The notes below the pieces were generated by a model. The model was given only the letters and a program-made list of their open reading frames with translations, was not told the DNA's origin and did not search any database. Below are positions 1 through 9,244 of a stretch of DNA of 64,000 bases, piece by piece (position 1 is the stretch's first letter; each line of letters starts with the position of its first letter). The DNA is from Rhodomicrobium lacus. Lineage in GTDB: Bacteria; Pseudomonadota; Alphaproteobacteria; Rhizobiales; Rhodomicrobiaceae. Both the position numbers and the translations under genes were made by a program. Location of the stretch: contig NZ_RZNF01000004.1 of the NCBI RefSeq assembly GCF_003992725.1, forward strand, positions 124,001 to 188,000, written 5' to 3'.

Positions 1-413
1 GCTCGTACGATCTCGACGATGAGGCAAGCCGCGTGTCGGCCAGACCCGATGCGGCGGCGCTCCTCTATCCCGTCGTGACGCTGCTTCCGCCCTATGACGA
101 CACGTCGACGCGACGAGAGCTGATCGGCCGCCACCCGTCGCGGGCCGAAGGCGCGGAATGGTCCGTCGAGACGCATGTCCGGGCGCACTGTCCGCCGATG
201 TTTCTGGCTCAGGCGCGGGACGACACGATAGCGAAGCCCGCGAACACGTCCCTCCTCGCGGAAGCCTGCAAGCGGCAGGGCGTTCCGGTCGATTTCCACC
301 ACTTCGCCAGCGGAGGGCACGGCTTTGGAATGGGACGGCCGGGCACGGAGAGCGAGACGTGGCCCGCGCTTTTCGAGGCGTGGCTTCGCAAGAGAGGGCT
401 GTTGCAGGGCTAG
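1..413 (+). CDS. alpha/beta hydrolase (esterase), C-terminal part
   Basis: Open from the window edge (frame of base 3) to TAG at 411-413, so the N-terminus is missing and 137 residues remain. The fragment has the C-terminal layout of the acetyl-esterase/dienelactone-hydrolase type: a 'LLYPVVTL' strand, 'PPMFLAQARDD' carrying the probable acid Asp of the triad, and 'GGHGFGMG' carrying the catalytic His. Family members hydrolyse short acyl esters, often on carbohydrates or xenobiotics; the substrate cannot be told. The next gene, a GH31 glycosidase, starts 38 bases downstream on the same strand, so both may act on carbohydrate derivatives, which is inference. The nucleophile region lies outside the window. 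Confidence 0.8.
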   Translation, partial: SYDLDDEASRVSARPDAAALLYPVVTLLPPYDDTSTRRELIGRHPSRAEGAEWSVETHVRAHCPPMFLAQARDDTIAKPANTSLLAEACKRQGVPVDFHHFASGGHGFGMGRPGTESETWPALFEAWLRKRGLLQG

Positions 414-451
414 GCCGCGATGCGGCCATTTTCCAGATCCACGGTCGGCGC

Positions 452-2851
452 ATGCGGGTGTTGACGGGTGGAACCCTTCTCTCGGCATCGGGAAACCGGG
501 CCGAGATGGAACTTGAGCGCGGCTATCGGCTCACACTTTCCTTCCATGGAGCGCGGACGGCGCGGCTTCTGGTGACGCGGCCTCTGGGCCTTCGCTCGCC
601 TCGGACATGGTCGCTCTCGCCCGAGCTTTCGGGCGACGACGCCATCGATGGCCGCGACCGGCTCGACGCGACGGGGCTTGACGTGGAGCCGATCCTCGCA
701 GCCGATGAGACGCCACGCGCAATCGTCATCGAGACGGCGCTGATACGCGCCGAAATCCGCCGCGCGCCGCTTGGCCTGACGTGGTCTTTCCGGGAGCGCG
801 AAGACGAGCCGTTCCGCGTGGCGCTCAAGGATCGCCAGACGCAAGCCTATCTGTTCGACGAGCGAGGCAACCGCTTCGTGCATTATCTCGCCGGCGATCC
901 GGCGGCGGGCTATTACGGCTTCGGCGAAAAGACAGGCGACGCCAACAAGCGCGGCCGCCGCCTCCGTATGCGCACCACCGACGCGATGGGTTACGACGCG
1001 GAGACGTCCGATCCGCTTTACAAACACATCCCGTTCTTCCTGGTGTTGCACCCCGGCGCGAGCGCACCGGCCGCCGGACTTTTCTACGACAATCTCAGCC
1101 ATGCCGCCTTCGACATGGGGCAGGAAATCGACGCCTATCACGGCCCGTTCACGAGCTTCGAGGCCGAAGACGGCGACCTCGATCTGTGGCTGTTTTTCGG
1201 GGGCTCGGCGAGCGACATCACGCCCGCTTTCACCGCGCTGACAGGGCGCACCGCGATGCCGCCGCGCTGGTCGCTCTCCTATTCCGGCTCGACGATGCAC
1301 TACACGGAAGCACCAGATGCCGAGCGGCAACTCACGGGCTTCCTCGCGCAGATCCACGAACACGCCCTGCCCTGCGGCTCGTTCCATCTCTCGTCCGGCT
1401 ATACAAAGCGCGGCGAAGGGCGCTACGTCTTCTCATGGGACAGAACGCGCTTTCCGAACCCGGCGCGTGTCGCCGCCGCTTTCAACGCGAGCGGCGTCAG
1501 GCTCATCGCCAACGTGAAGCCCGCAATGCTGATGGATCACCCGCGTTTCGCCGATGTCGAGCGCTTCGGCGGTTTCGTTCGCGAGGCGGAGAGCGAACGC
1601 CCCCATGCCGCGCAGTTCTGGTCTGGTAAAGCCGCTTATCTCGACTTCACCAATCCCGAGACGAGCGCCTGGTGGACGGCGCAGGTCAAGGAACAGCTTC
1701 TCAGCCACGGCATCGCGGCGACGTGGAACGACAACAATGAATTCGAGATATGGGACGGCGAGACGCGCGCGGACGTGAACTGGCGCGGCGGCAAGATGGC
1801 CTGCCTGCGCCCCGTGCAGACGAACCTGATGCTTCGCGCGTCGGAGCGCGCGCAACGCGAGCACGCGCCCCGCAAACGGCCCTTCCTCGTCTCGCGATCG
1901 GGCGGCCCCGGCCTTCAGCGCTATGCGCAGACATGGACGGGCGACAACGCCACCTCGTGGAAAACGCTGCGCTATAACCTTCGCATGGGGCATGGCCTCA
2001 GCCTGTCGGGCCTCTATAATTTCGGCCACGACGTCGGCGGCTTCGCAGGCCCGAAGCCGGAACCGGAATTGTTCATGCGGTGGATCGAACAGGGCGTGTT
2101 CTGGCCGAGGTTCAGCATTCACTCGTGGAACGACGATGGCAGCGTCAACGAGCCATGGATGTACCCTGAGCTTCTGCCGCTCGTTCGCGAGGCGTTCGAG
2201 CTTCGTGAGCGGCTTGTCCCGCTGCTGTATACGCTACTCTGGCGTGCGCATGCATATCACGAGCCGATCCTGAGGCCGCTTTTCTACGATTTTCCCGACG
2301 AAGCTGAAGCGTATGTCGAACACGACGCTTTCATGCTGGGCGCGGATTTGCTCGTGGCGCCCGTCGTGGAGGCGGGCGGGCGCGAACGGCGTGTCTGGTT
2401 GCCCGATACATCGGGCGGCTGGCATGCGCTTCACGGCGGCGCGCATTTTGCGCCGGGCTGGCACACGGTGGACGCGCCGCTCGGCCGCGCACCCGCCTTT
2501 GTTCGCGCCGGAGCCGTGCTGTCGCTCGGCCCGTCGCCCTCCTGGCAAACCGGCCCGCTGACTCTTCGCTTCTTTCCCGGCGGCGACGGCAAGCTGTCCC
2601 TTCCGATCTTCGACGATGACGGCGAAAGCGTCCTCGATCCCACATCGCCGCCCTGCATCCTCACCGTCCTGCGCGAATGGCAGGCAAACCGCTGCTCGCT
2701 GCGGATCGAGCGAGAGGGCAGCGGGCCGCCGCGTTGGCCTCATCTTTGCTTTGAAAATGAAACGGGCCAGTCCCTCGCGGTCCATGTTAACGGGAACGAA
2801 GATGTTCAGCAGTTGCAAACATCGGAATTACCGTTTAAAGCGCCTATATGA
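452..2851 (+). CDS. glycoside hydrolase family 31 (alpha-glucosidase/alpha-xylosidase type)
   Basis: 799 residues from ATG 452. The frame is open further upstream, but that part overlaps the preceding esterase and does not look like protein, so 452 is preferred. GH31 enzymes are retaining exo-acting alpha-glycosidases. Order seen: N-terminal beta-sandwich with 'YYGFGEKTGDANKRG' (about residues 152-166), (beta/alpha)8 barrel, then C-terminal beta domains. The nucleophile is Asp427 in 'TWNDNNEF', matching the family W-x-D-x-N-E pattern, and the acid/base is Asp498 in 'WTGDNATSW'. Both are intact and spaced normally. There is no signal peptide, so it is probably cytosolic and acts on imported oligosaccharides. 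Specificity (glucose or xylose) is not decided by these motifs. Confidence 0.9.
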   Translation: MRVLTGGTLLSASGNRAEMELERGYRLTLSFHGARTARLLVTRPLGLRSPRTWSLSPELSGDDAIDGRDRLDATGLDVEPILAADETPRAIVIETALIRAEIRRAPLGLTWSFREREDEPFRVALKDRQTQAYLFDERGNRFVHYLAGDPAAGYYGFGEKTGDANKRGRRLRMRTTDAMGYDAETSDPLYKHIPFFLVLHPGASAPAAGLFYDNLSHAAFDMGQEIDAYHGPFTSFEAEDGDLDLWLFFGGSASDITPAFTALTGRTAMPPRWSLSYSGSTMHYTEAPDAERQLTGFLAQIHEHALPCGSFHLSSGYTKRGEGRYVFSWDRTRFPNPARVAAAFNASGVRLIANVKPAMLMDHPRFADVERFGGFVREAESERPHAAQFWSGKAAYLDFTNPETSAWWTAQVKEQLLSHGIAATWNDNNEFEIWDGETRADVNWRGGKMACLRPVQTNLMLRASERAQREHAPRKRPFLVSRSGGPGLQRYAQTWTGDNATSWKTLRYNLRMGHGLSLSGLYNFGHDVGGFAGPKPEPELFMRWIEQGVFWPRFSIHSWNDDGSVNEPWMYPELLPLVREAFELRERLVPLLYTLLWRAHAYHEPILRPLFYDFPDEAEAYVEHDAFMLGADLLVAPVVEAGGRERRVWLPDTSGGWHALHGGAHFAPGWHTVDAPLGRAPAFVRAGAVLSLGPSPSWQTGPLTLRFFPGGDGKLSLPIFDDDGESVLDPTSPPCILTVLREWQANRCSLRIEREGSGPPRWPHLCFENETGQSLAVHVNGNEDVQQLQTSELPFKAPI

Positions 2852-2946
2852 GGGACGAACCCGCACCTTTTTTCTAACAGCTTGAACTGAACATTGGCGC
2901 GTTGTTCTGACGTGTTTCCGCTAACGAGGGAGAACATCCGCGCATC

Positions 2947-4017
2947 ATGCCGGATACGGACAAAACGCAGGTTGAAGAACTCCTCGACATGCCCGATCTT
3001 GCGGAAGCGCTTCATGACGATCGCTTCCAGCAATTCCTCGACAAGATGCCGATCGCGCTTCTCGTCGGCGCGACGGACGGAGACGAGCGCATCATTTATG
3101 CGAACCCCGCTTTCGAAAAGATCGCCGGGGTTCCGCTCTCTGCCGTGACCGGAAAAACTTGGGACGTGCTCGCCGAAGTTTCGGAAAACGGCGAACGCGA
3201 CCTTTTGGCCGCGATCATGAACGAAAGCGCCGACCACGTCGGCGTTTTCGGCATTGCCCGGCCCGACGGGGAGACGGCGAAGGCCGATGTCTATTCGGCC
3301 GTCATCGTGGGCGACGATGGCGAGCCCGCGTTCCGGCTCGTCGCGCTGATCGACGTCACCGCCTATATCGCGGACGACAATCCCGAAATCGATTTCGGCA
3401 AATCGCTCGGCGACCAGGAACTTGCGCTGCTGGAACTTCAGCACCGCGTGAAAAACAACCTTCAGCTCATCACGGCGCTGATAAGGCTGGAGGCGCGCCA
3501 CTGGCCCGAAGGGAAGGAACCGCTCAACCGGCTCGCCGGGCGTATCGAAGCGCTCGCCATTCTCTACAGCTTCCTGAACGCGAAGCCCGAAGGCGACGAG
3601 GTGGATCTCGGCGCGTACATCAGCCAGCTCGCAAGCGCTGTCATGCGCTCTCACGCGATCGAAGGCGTGCGCCTCGAACTCAAGGTCGACGTCTTTCCTG
3701 TATCGGTCAACGTCGCGATGCCGGTCGGCCTTGTCGTTAACGAACTCCTGACCAACGCGCTGAAACACGCCTTCAAGGGCCGCGAAAGCGGCTCGATCAC
3801 AATCGAATGTCTCGGCGGCGACGATGGCGGCCGCGTGGTGGTGGCCGACGACGGCGTGGGCCTTCCGCCCGAAACTAAATGGCCGGAAAAGGGCAACCTT
3901 GGCGCTCTCATCGTGCAGACGCTGAAGGAAAACGCGAAAGCGACGCTCGAACTCGAATCCTCCTCCGACGCAGGTACGCGCGTGACGCTGACGCTTCCTC
4001 CCGCTGTACGACTTTAG
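2947..4017 (+). CDS. PAS-domain sensor histidine kinase, HisKA_2 type
   Basis: 356 residues. A single PAS domain spans about residues 30-140 ('IIYANPAFEKIAGVP' is a typical PAS start). A HisKA_2 dimerisation/phosphoacceptor segment follows with 'ELQHRVKNNLQLI', His166 being the predicted phosphorylated residue. A HATPase domain follows with N-box 'NELLTNALKHAF' (265-276) and G-box 'ADDGVGLP' (300-307). There are no transmembrane segments, so it is a soluble sensor. The PAS domain lacks the LOV photosensory Cys motif (NCRFLQ), so flavin blue-light sensing is unlikely. HisKA_2/HWE kinases in alphaproteobacteria often act in the general stress response or light and redox control. No response regulator lies nearby, so this is an orphan kinase. 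Confidence 0.88.
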   Translation: MPDTDKTQVEELLDMPDLAEALHDDRFQQFLDKMPIALLVGATDGDERIIYANPAFEKIAGVPLSAVTGKTWDVLAEVSENGERDLLAAIMNESADHVGVFGIARPDGETAKADVYSAVIVGDDGEPAFRLVALIDVTAYIADDNPEIDFGKSLGDQELALLELQHRVKNNLQLITALIRLEARHWPEGKEPLNRLAGRIEALAILYSFLNAKPEGDEVDLGAYISQLASAVMRSHAIEGVRLELKVDVFPVSVNVAMPVGLVVNELLTNALKHAFKGRESGSITIECLGGDDGGRVVVADDGVGLPPETKWPEKGNLGALIVQTLKENAKATLELESSSDAGTRVTLTLPPAVRL

Positions 4018-4080
4018 TTGCGGCATTTTCGACACTATGCGACACCTTCGCGAGGCGTTCACTTGCAGGAAACCCTACCG

Positions 4081-4893
4081 GTGTCTAAATTTTGGGCGAT
4101 GCCAATCACCTCGACGACGAGCGCGGAAGCGCCAGCCATAACCTCGCGCGCTGCATCCGGCAGTGGGGTTTTTCACCAGAAAAATCAGGGGTTTGAGGTG
4201 GAGGGCACTTACACTCCCCCGGCCTACCTGCAAAAGTACTACTGGTGGACCTATGTCCATCCGGCGGCAGTCCGCATATTTGAGCGGCAGTGGCTGATCG
4301 ACCTCATCCTGTGGGGCAACTACCAGTCCCTGCGCGAGGCGGCGCTTGACGAATTCGGTGAGAAGCTTCCCGGCGCGACACTTCAGATCGCCTGCGTCTA
4401 TGGCGACCTTTCGGCGCGGATCGCGGAGCGCGCAAAGGCAGGCGGCGGCACGCTCGACGTGGTGGACGCGCTTCCGGTGCAGTTGAAAAACCTCCGCGCG
4501 AAGCTGCCGGAGGATGCGCCTGTAAGCCTCACAGCCTCAAGCTCGGCCAGCCTCCCCTTCGCGGATGCAAGCTTCGACCGCGTGCTTCTGTTCTTCCTCC
4601 TGCACGAGATGCCGCGCGACGTGCGCGAGGCGACGCTCGCCCATGCGCTGCGCGTGCTGAAGCCCGGCGGCAAGCTCGTCATCGTGGACTACGCGAAGCC
4701 GCGCCTCTGGCATCCCGCCCGCTGGATCTGGTATCCGGTGATCGGCCGACTCGAACCCTTCGCGAAGGAGCTTTGGAGCAGCGATCTGCGCATCTTCATG
4801 CCGGAAGCATGGCGTAACGCAAAAGTGCGGCGATCGGAGTATTTCGGCGGGCTGTATCAGAAGGTCGTGCTGGAGAAGGGCGCCGAACGCTAG
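4081..4893 (+). CDS. rquA: RquA-type rhodoquinone biosynthesis protein
   Basis: 270 residues from GTG 4081, chosen because AGGAAA at 4067-4072 gives 8-base spacing; ATG 4099 is an alternative. The fold is a class I SAM methyltransferase, but the glycine-rich motif I is replaced by 'LQIACVYGDLSARI'. Other landmarks are 'YYWWTYVHPAAVRIFERQWL', 'LILWGNYQSLR', 'LLFFLLHEMPRDVRE' and 'LRVLKPGGKLVIVDY'. From what I recall of the family, this unusual motif I and the WW-Y-HP region mark RquA, which replaces a methoxy group of ubiquinone by an amino group to make rhodoquinone, the low-potential quinone used by fumarate reductase. A non-RQ paralogue of the same methyltransferase group is the main alternative. 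An sdhCDA set lies 18 kb downstream. Confidence 0.75.
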   Translation: MSKFWAMPITSTTSAEAPAITSRAASGSGVFHQKNQGFEVEGTYTPPAYLQKYYWWTYVHPAAVRIFERQWLIDLILWGNYQSLREAALDEFGEKLPGATLQIACVYGDLSARIAERAKAGGGTLDVVDALPVQLKNLRAKLPEDAPVSLTASSSASLPFADASFDRVLLFFLLHEMPRDVREATLAHALRVLKPGGKLVIVDYAKPRLWHPARWIWYPVIGRLEPFAKELWSSDLRIFMPEAWRNAKVRRSEYFGGLYQKVVLEKGAER

Positions 4894-5031
4894 GCATCGC
4901 TGGCGGGGTCTAGGAATGCTCTCGGCATGCTCGCCACAAGCATTATTCGCTGACCATTTCGGACGGTTGCTTGATCCCGGCCGCTACGCTCCATCAATTC
5001 GTTTCGCAGGCCCGAAACCGATGGAGATTGC

Positions 5032-6234
5032 ATGAGCAAGTTGCATATAGAAAATCACATTGCGCGGAAATTCTCCGCCAAAATACTTCGCAGAGCGATC
5101 CATCCAAGGCTGGCAACCAGTATTTTTGCGGCGCTTTCTCTGTCCATTACCGTGACGGCTGGTCACGAACAGCAGCTCCCGGCTTCCTGGGAGACTGCTA
5201 TTTCCAGACCCTCCGCAGATCGCGGCTCAGATGGCAGCCTCGTAACGATATGGGAATTTCCGCACCGCGGCATTGCGAGGTTTTGCTACGATAAGGAGCC
5301 TGCGGTCATCTATTTCAAATACGACATCTCTCAGCGTCTGACCTCAATAATGAAGAAGGACCTGAACGGTGCCGAAACTTCGATAGGCAGCTTCCCAGAA
5401 GGGCCGGACGAGCGGTCGCTGTCCTGCTCCGACGATGGCAGGACCGTTGCAGCTCTGAATGTCTCAGAGAGCATTCTATTTGTTTCAAAGGATAAAGAGA
5501 GGGCATCGTATAAAATTCCGAAACATTTACCTTATTCAGTCTCTGGAGTTAATTCGCTTCTTTCGCCGGATGGGGAGAGCATGATCCTGCCGGAAATGCC
5601 GGCGCTGATCGATGGACCCGATGTGTTGAAAGAGATGAAAGTGTTCATTTCTGGTAACACATATCGTGAATTCCTATCAAACGATTATGTATTTATTGAT
5701 GAAGGCGATAAAATAACTGAATTACAATATGACGGTAATACCTGGATTAAGAAAAAATACATTAATAAGAAAATTGATTTTTACACAAATGAAATTGCGA
5801 AATGTGATAATCACTATATTGCTAGTTTGGGGAATGATGATGGTGAATTAGGGTTTGTAGACCTATCTACACCTACAGATGGCCGCGACTGGCTGAATGA
5901 TGCCGGCGTCCAGATAATTATGCGATTGTATAGCAAAAAAACTATCTATGGCAGATATGGAATATGCGCTTTTACGTTGCTCAAGTCTGATGCGCGTATA
6001 TTCAAACCGGAAAGACTGGCGCGCGTCGACGCGACAGGCTTGAAAACATTTTCTTTTTCGGAACCGGACATCGTTTTTGCGTGGGAAGAGGTATCCTTCA
6101 GCAAAGACGGCTGCTACGCGCTGATCCAAAGATTCTCGGAGGTTCGGGAACGGTTCGACTTCACTGCGTTCGACTTCACGCAGCCTCAGCATGTCCGCCT
6201 GCTGGGCGTCAAATCGGAACAATGTGACCGTTAA
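5032..6234 (+). CDS. secreted protein of unknown function, beta-propeller-like
   Basis: 400 residues. The start ATG 5032 is preceded by GGAG about 7 bases upstream. A Sec signal peptide is likely: basic N-region, hydrophobic stretch around residues 28-43, cleavage near 'TVTAG'. The mature part carries recurring 'S-x-D-G' turns ('SCSDDGRTVAALN', 'LLSPDGESMIL', 'SFSKDGCYALI') of the kind found in WD40/PD40-like propeller blades, so a periplasmic or surface propeller is plausible. Four Cys residues are scattered in the mature part. Base composition falls sharply between about 5.48 and 5.99 kb, with many AAA, ATT and TAT codons, unlike the flanking rquA and mutS. That suggests acquisition by transfer. 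No partner gene is adjacent and I do not recognise a named family. Confidence 0.7.
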   Translation: MSKLHIENHIARKFSAKILRRAIHPRLATSIFAALSLSITVTAGHEQQLPASWETAISRPSADRGSDGSLVTIWEFPHRGIARFCYDKEPAVIYFKYDISQRLTSIMKKDLNGAETSIGSFPEGPDERSLSCSDDGRTVAALNVSESILFVSKDKERASYKIPKHLPYSVSGVNSLLSPDGESMILPEMPALIDGPDVLKEMKVFISGNTYREFLSNDYVFIDEGDKITELQYDGNTWIKKKYINKKIDFYTNEIAKCDNHYIASLGNDDGELGFVDLSTPTDGRDWLNDAGVQIIMRLYSKKTIYGRYGICAFTLLKSDARIFKPERLARVDATGLKTFSFSEPDIVFAWEEVSFSKDGCYALIQRFSEVRERFDFTAFDFTQPQHVRLLGVKSEQCDR

Positions 6235-6374
6235 GCTCCCCCCCGCCGTCGCGCCTTCCAAAGTTCCCCCAACCATGTGTTCTGGAGAACCGGGACAGCG
6301 CGGTTTCTCTTTTCTGCCATCATCCGTTAATCTTCGTCCCTCACAGGCGAATCGATGAGAGAGCGTTAGTTGCC

Positions 6375-9140
6375 ATGGGGCGGGAAGCGGCAATGCGAAC
6401 AGGCTGGGTGGGCAGAGACGCCGATGACATGGCGGCTGCCACACCTGATAGCGCCCCGGAAACGCGCGCCACGCCGATGATGGCGCAATATCTCGACGTC
6501 AAGGCGAAGAACCCGGATTTCCTGCTGTTCTATCGCATGGGCGACTTCTTCGAGCTGTTCTTCGACGACGCGGTGAAGGCCGCGAGCGCGCTCGGCATCC
6601 AGCTTACGAAGCGCGGCAAGCATGCGGGCGAGGACATCCCCATGTGCGGCGTGCCCGTCGCGCGCGCGGACGACTACATGCAGAAGCTCATCCTGAAGGG
6701 CTTCCGCGTGGCCGTGGCCGAGCAGCTCGAAGACCCGGAGCTTGCGAAGAAGCGCGGGCCGAAGGCCGTCGTGCGCCGCGACGTGGTGCGGCTCGTCACG
6801 CCCGGCACACTTACAGAGGACGCGCTGCTCGTCTCGGGCCGCAACAACTTCCTCGTAGCGCTCGCAAAGGCGGGCAAGGGCGCGGCCGCGCGCTATCACA
6901 TCGCAGCTCTCGACATCTCGACGGGCGAATTCCTTCTGTCCGAGGCTTCCGCGCCGGACCTCGGCGGAGAGCTGCTGCGCCTGCGTCCGGCCGAAGTTCT
7001 CATCGCGGAAGACGAGCTTGGCGACGAAGCTTCAAAGGCCGCCGCCGAGGTTTCGGGGGCCGCGCTGTCGCCGCTGTCGCGGGCCTGCTTCGGCCGCGCC
7101 AAGGGCGAGCGCGCGCTGAGGGAAGCGTTCGAGGTGGCCGCACTCGACGGGCTCGGCGATTTCACGGACGGCGACCTCACCGCCATTGGCGCGCTCCTGC
7201 ATTATGTTAACCTCACCCAGATGGGCGAACGCCCTGCCCTTCGCCCGCCGCGCCGGGACGAACCCGCCCGCCTCATGGCCATCGACGCGGCGACGCGCGC
7301 GAGCCTCGAACTCGTGCGCCCGAAGAACGAAGGCGCGCCGACGGTTTTCTCCGCCATCGACCGCACGGTGACAGCGGCGGGCGCGCGCGAACTCATGAGC
7401 CGCCTCGTCTCGCCCTCCGCCGACGCGAGCCTCGTCAACGAACGGCTCGACGCGGTGGCGGCGCTGATCGAGGACTGGGCCTTGCGCGAGCGCATCCGCC
7501 ATATTCTCAAGACCGCGCCCGACATGAGCCGCGCGCTGTCGCGGCTGAAGCTCAAACGCGGCGGTCCGCGCGATCTCGGCGCGATCCGCGACGGTCTGCG
7601 CGCGGGCAGCGAAGTGGCCGCCCTGCTCGCCGCGTCTCCGGCACAGCCCACGCATCTGAAGGAAGCGACGGCCGCGCTTGCCGCGTTCACAGGTGATGAG
7701 CTGGGGGGAAGGCTGGCGCGAAAGCTCGACCGCGCCCTCGTCAGCGTCGTGCCCCTCCTGACCAGAGACAGCGGCTATATCGCGGCCGGTTTCGACGCCG
7801 CGCTCGACGAGCTTCGCGAGCTTGCATCGAGCAGCAAAATCGTGCTCGCGAAGCTGCAAGCCGACTATGCCGCCCGGACCGGCGTCAAGACGCTGAAGAT
7901 CCAGTATAATAACGTCTTCGGCTATTTCATCGAGGTGAGCCCCGGGCAGGCTTCCGCGCTCATGAGCGAGCCGCATTCCGCCTTGTTCCGGCATAAGCAG
8001 ACGCTGGCAAGCGCCGTTCGCTTCACCACAGACGAACTCGCAGCGCTGGAAAGTCGCATCCTCACCGCGCAGGGCGACGCTCTGGCGCGCGAGCAGACGC
8101 TTTTCGCCGAGCTTTCCGACGCCGTGCTCGAACAGGAAGACGCCATCGCTCGCGCGGCGCAGGCGCTCGCCTGCCTCGACTGCGTCGGCGGCCTCGCCGA
8201 GATCGCACAGGCGCAGAATTATGTGCGGCCGCGTGTCGACACATCCCGCGCATTTCTCGTCGAAGGCGGACGTCATCCCGCAGTGGAGCAGGCGCTTGTC
8301 CGCGAGGGCGGCGCCTTCATCGGCAATGATTGCCGCCTCGATGGGGCGGGCGAGCGCGCACCGGGTTTCCTCGTCGTCACCGGCCCGAACATGGCCGGCA
8401 AATCCACCTATCTCCGCCAGAATGCGCTGATTGCCGTGCTCGCGCAGATGGGCTCTTACGTGCCCGCGACCTCGGCGCATATCGGCGTGGCGGATCGGCT
8501 CTTTGCGCGTATCGGCGCGGCGGACGACCTCGCGCGCGGGCGCTCGACGTTCATGGTCGAGATGACGGAGACCGCCGCGATCCTCAACCGTGCAACCGAG
8601 CGGAGCCTCGTCATCCTCGACGAGATCGGGCGCGGCACGGCCACTTTCGACGGCCTTTCCATCGCCTGGGCCGTGCTCGAACATCTCCACGACGAAACCC
8701 GATGCCGGGGCCTCGTCGCGACGCACTATCACGAGCTGACACGCCTTGCCGACGACCTGCCGCGCGCGGGAAACGTCCGCATGGCGGTCACGGAATGGAA
8801 GGACACCATCGTTTTCCTGCACGCCGTGGAGTTCGGCCCGGCGAACCGCTCCTATGGCGTTCAGGCCGCGAAGCTTGCGGGCGTGCCGAAGCAGGTGGTG
8901 ACACGCGCAAAGCAGATCCTCGCACAACTCGAAGCGGGCGCGGGGCCGCACGGACCGCTGACACTGCCCACCGACATGCCGCTGTTTTCCGCTCCCGCCG
9001 CGCATCACGCGGCAGACGCGCCGCATCCCGTGCTTGAGCGCCTTGGCGCGCTCGACGTGGACAGTCTTTCTCCGCGGGAAGCTCTCGACCTTCTCTACGC
9101 GCTCAAGAAAGATCTCCAAGTGACGGATGCAACTGGTTAA
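6375..9140 (+). CDS. mutS: DNA mismatch repair protein MutS
   Basis: 921 residues from ATG 6375; in-frame ATGs at 6393 and 6429 are also possible, as the first 30 or so residues look like a loose extension. MutS recognises mismatches and small loops and recruits MutL. The mismatch-reading F-x-E motif is in 'FYRMGDFFELFF' (Phe58, Glu60). Clamp and lever domains follow, then the ABC-type ATPase with Walker A 'GPNMAGKST' (about 670-678), the signature region 'RSTFMVEM', Walker B 'VILDEIGRGT' and the 'THYHEL' His switch. Length is normal for MutS1 and all key motifs are intact. It stands alone between an AT-rich gene and oxdC. Confidence 0.98.
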   Translation: MGREAAMRTGWVGRDADDMAAATPDSAPETRATPMMAQYLDVKAKNPDFLLFYRMGDFFELFFDDAVKAASALGIQLTKRGKHAGEDIPMCGVPVARADDYMQKLILKGFRVAVAEQLEDPELAKKRGPKAVVRRDVVRLVTPGTLTEDALLVSGRNNFLVALAKAGKGAAARYHIAALDISTGEFLLSEASAPDLGGELLRLRPAEVLIAEDELGDEASKAAAEVSGAALSPLSRACFGRAKGERALREAFEVAALDGLGDFTDGDLTAIGALLHYVNLTQMGERPALRPPRRDEPARLMAIDAATRASLELVRPKNEGAPTVFSAIDRTVTAAGARELMSRLVSPSADASLVNERLDAVAALIEDWALRERIRHILKTAPDMSRALSRLKLKRGGPRDLGAIRDGLRAGSEVAALLAASPAQPTHLKEATAALAAFTGDELGGRLARKLDRALVSVVPLLTRDSGYIAAGFDAALDELRELASSSKIVLAKLQADYAARTGVKTLKIQYNNVFGYFIEVSPGQASALMSEPHSALFRHKQTLASAVRFTTDELAALESRILTAQGDALAREQTLFAELSDAVLEQEDAIARAAQALACLDCVGGLAEIAQAQNYVRPRVDTSRAFLVEGGRHPAVEQALVREGGAFIGNDCRLDGAGERAPGFLVVTGPNMAGKSTYLRQNALIAVLAQMGSYVPATSAHIGVADRLFARIGAADDLARGRSTFMVEMTETAAILNRATERSLVILDEIGRGTATFDGLSIAWAVLEHLHDETRCRGLVATHYHELTRLADDLPRAGNVRMAVTEWKDTIVFLHAVEFGPANRSYGVQAAKLAGVPKQVVTRAKQILAQLEAGAGPHGPLTLPTDMPLFSAPAAHHAADAPHPVLERLGALDVDSLSPREALDLLYALKKDLQVTDATG

Positions 9141-9244
9141 GACGTCCTTTACCTGCGTTTACCTTTCGCTACCTGTTCCATAACGCGCGCTTTTCTCCTG
9201 AAAATTACAATGTCCGCAACAGGCACCGATTCAGGAGAGCAGGC

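Noticed and set aside
5640-5990. AT-rich block considered as an insertion element
   Set aside because: No terminal inverted repeats, no transposase; reading frame continues through it.
7032-9119. 695-residue open frame antisense to mutS
   Set aside because: Mirror of strongly coding mutS in GC-rich DNA; Arg/His-rich composition with no domain.
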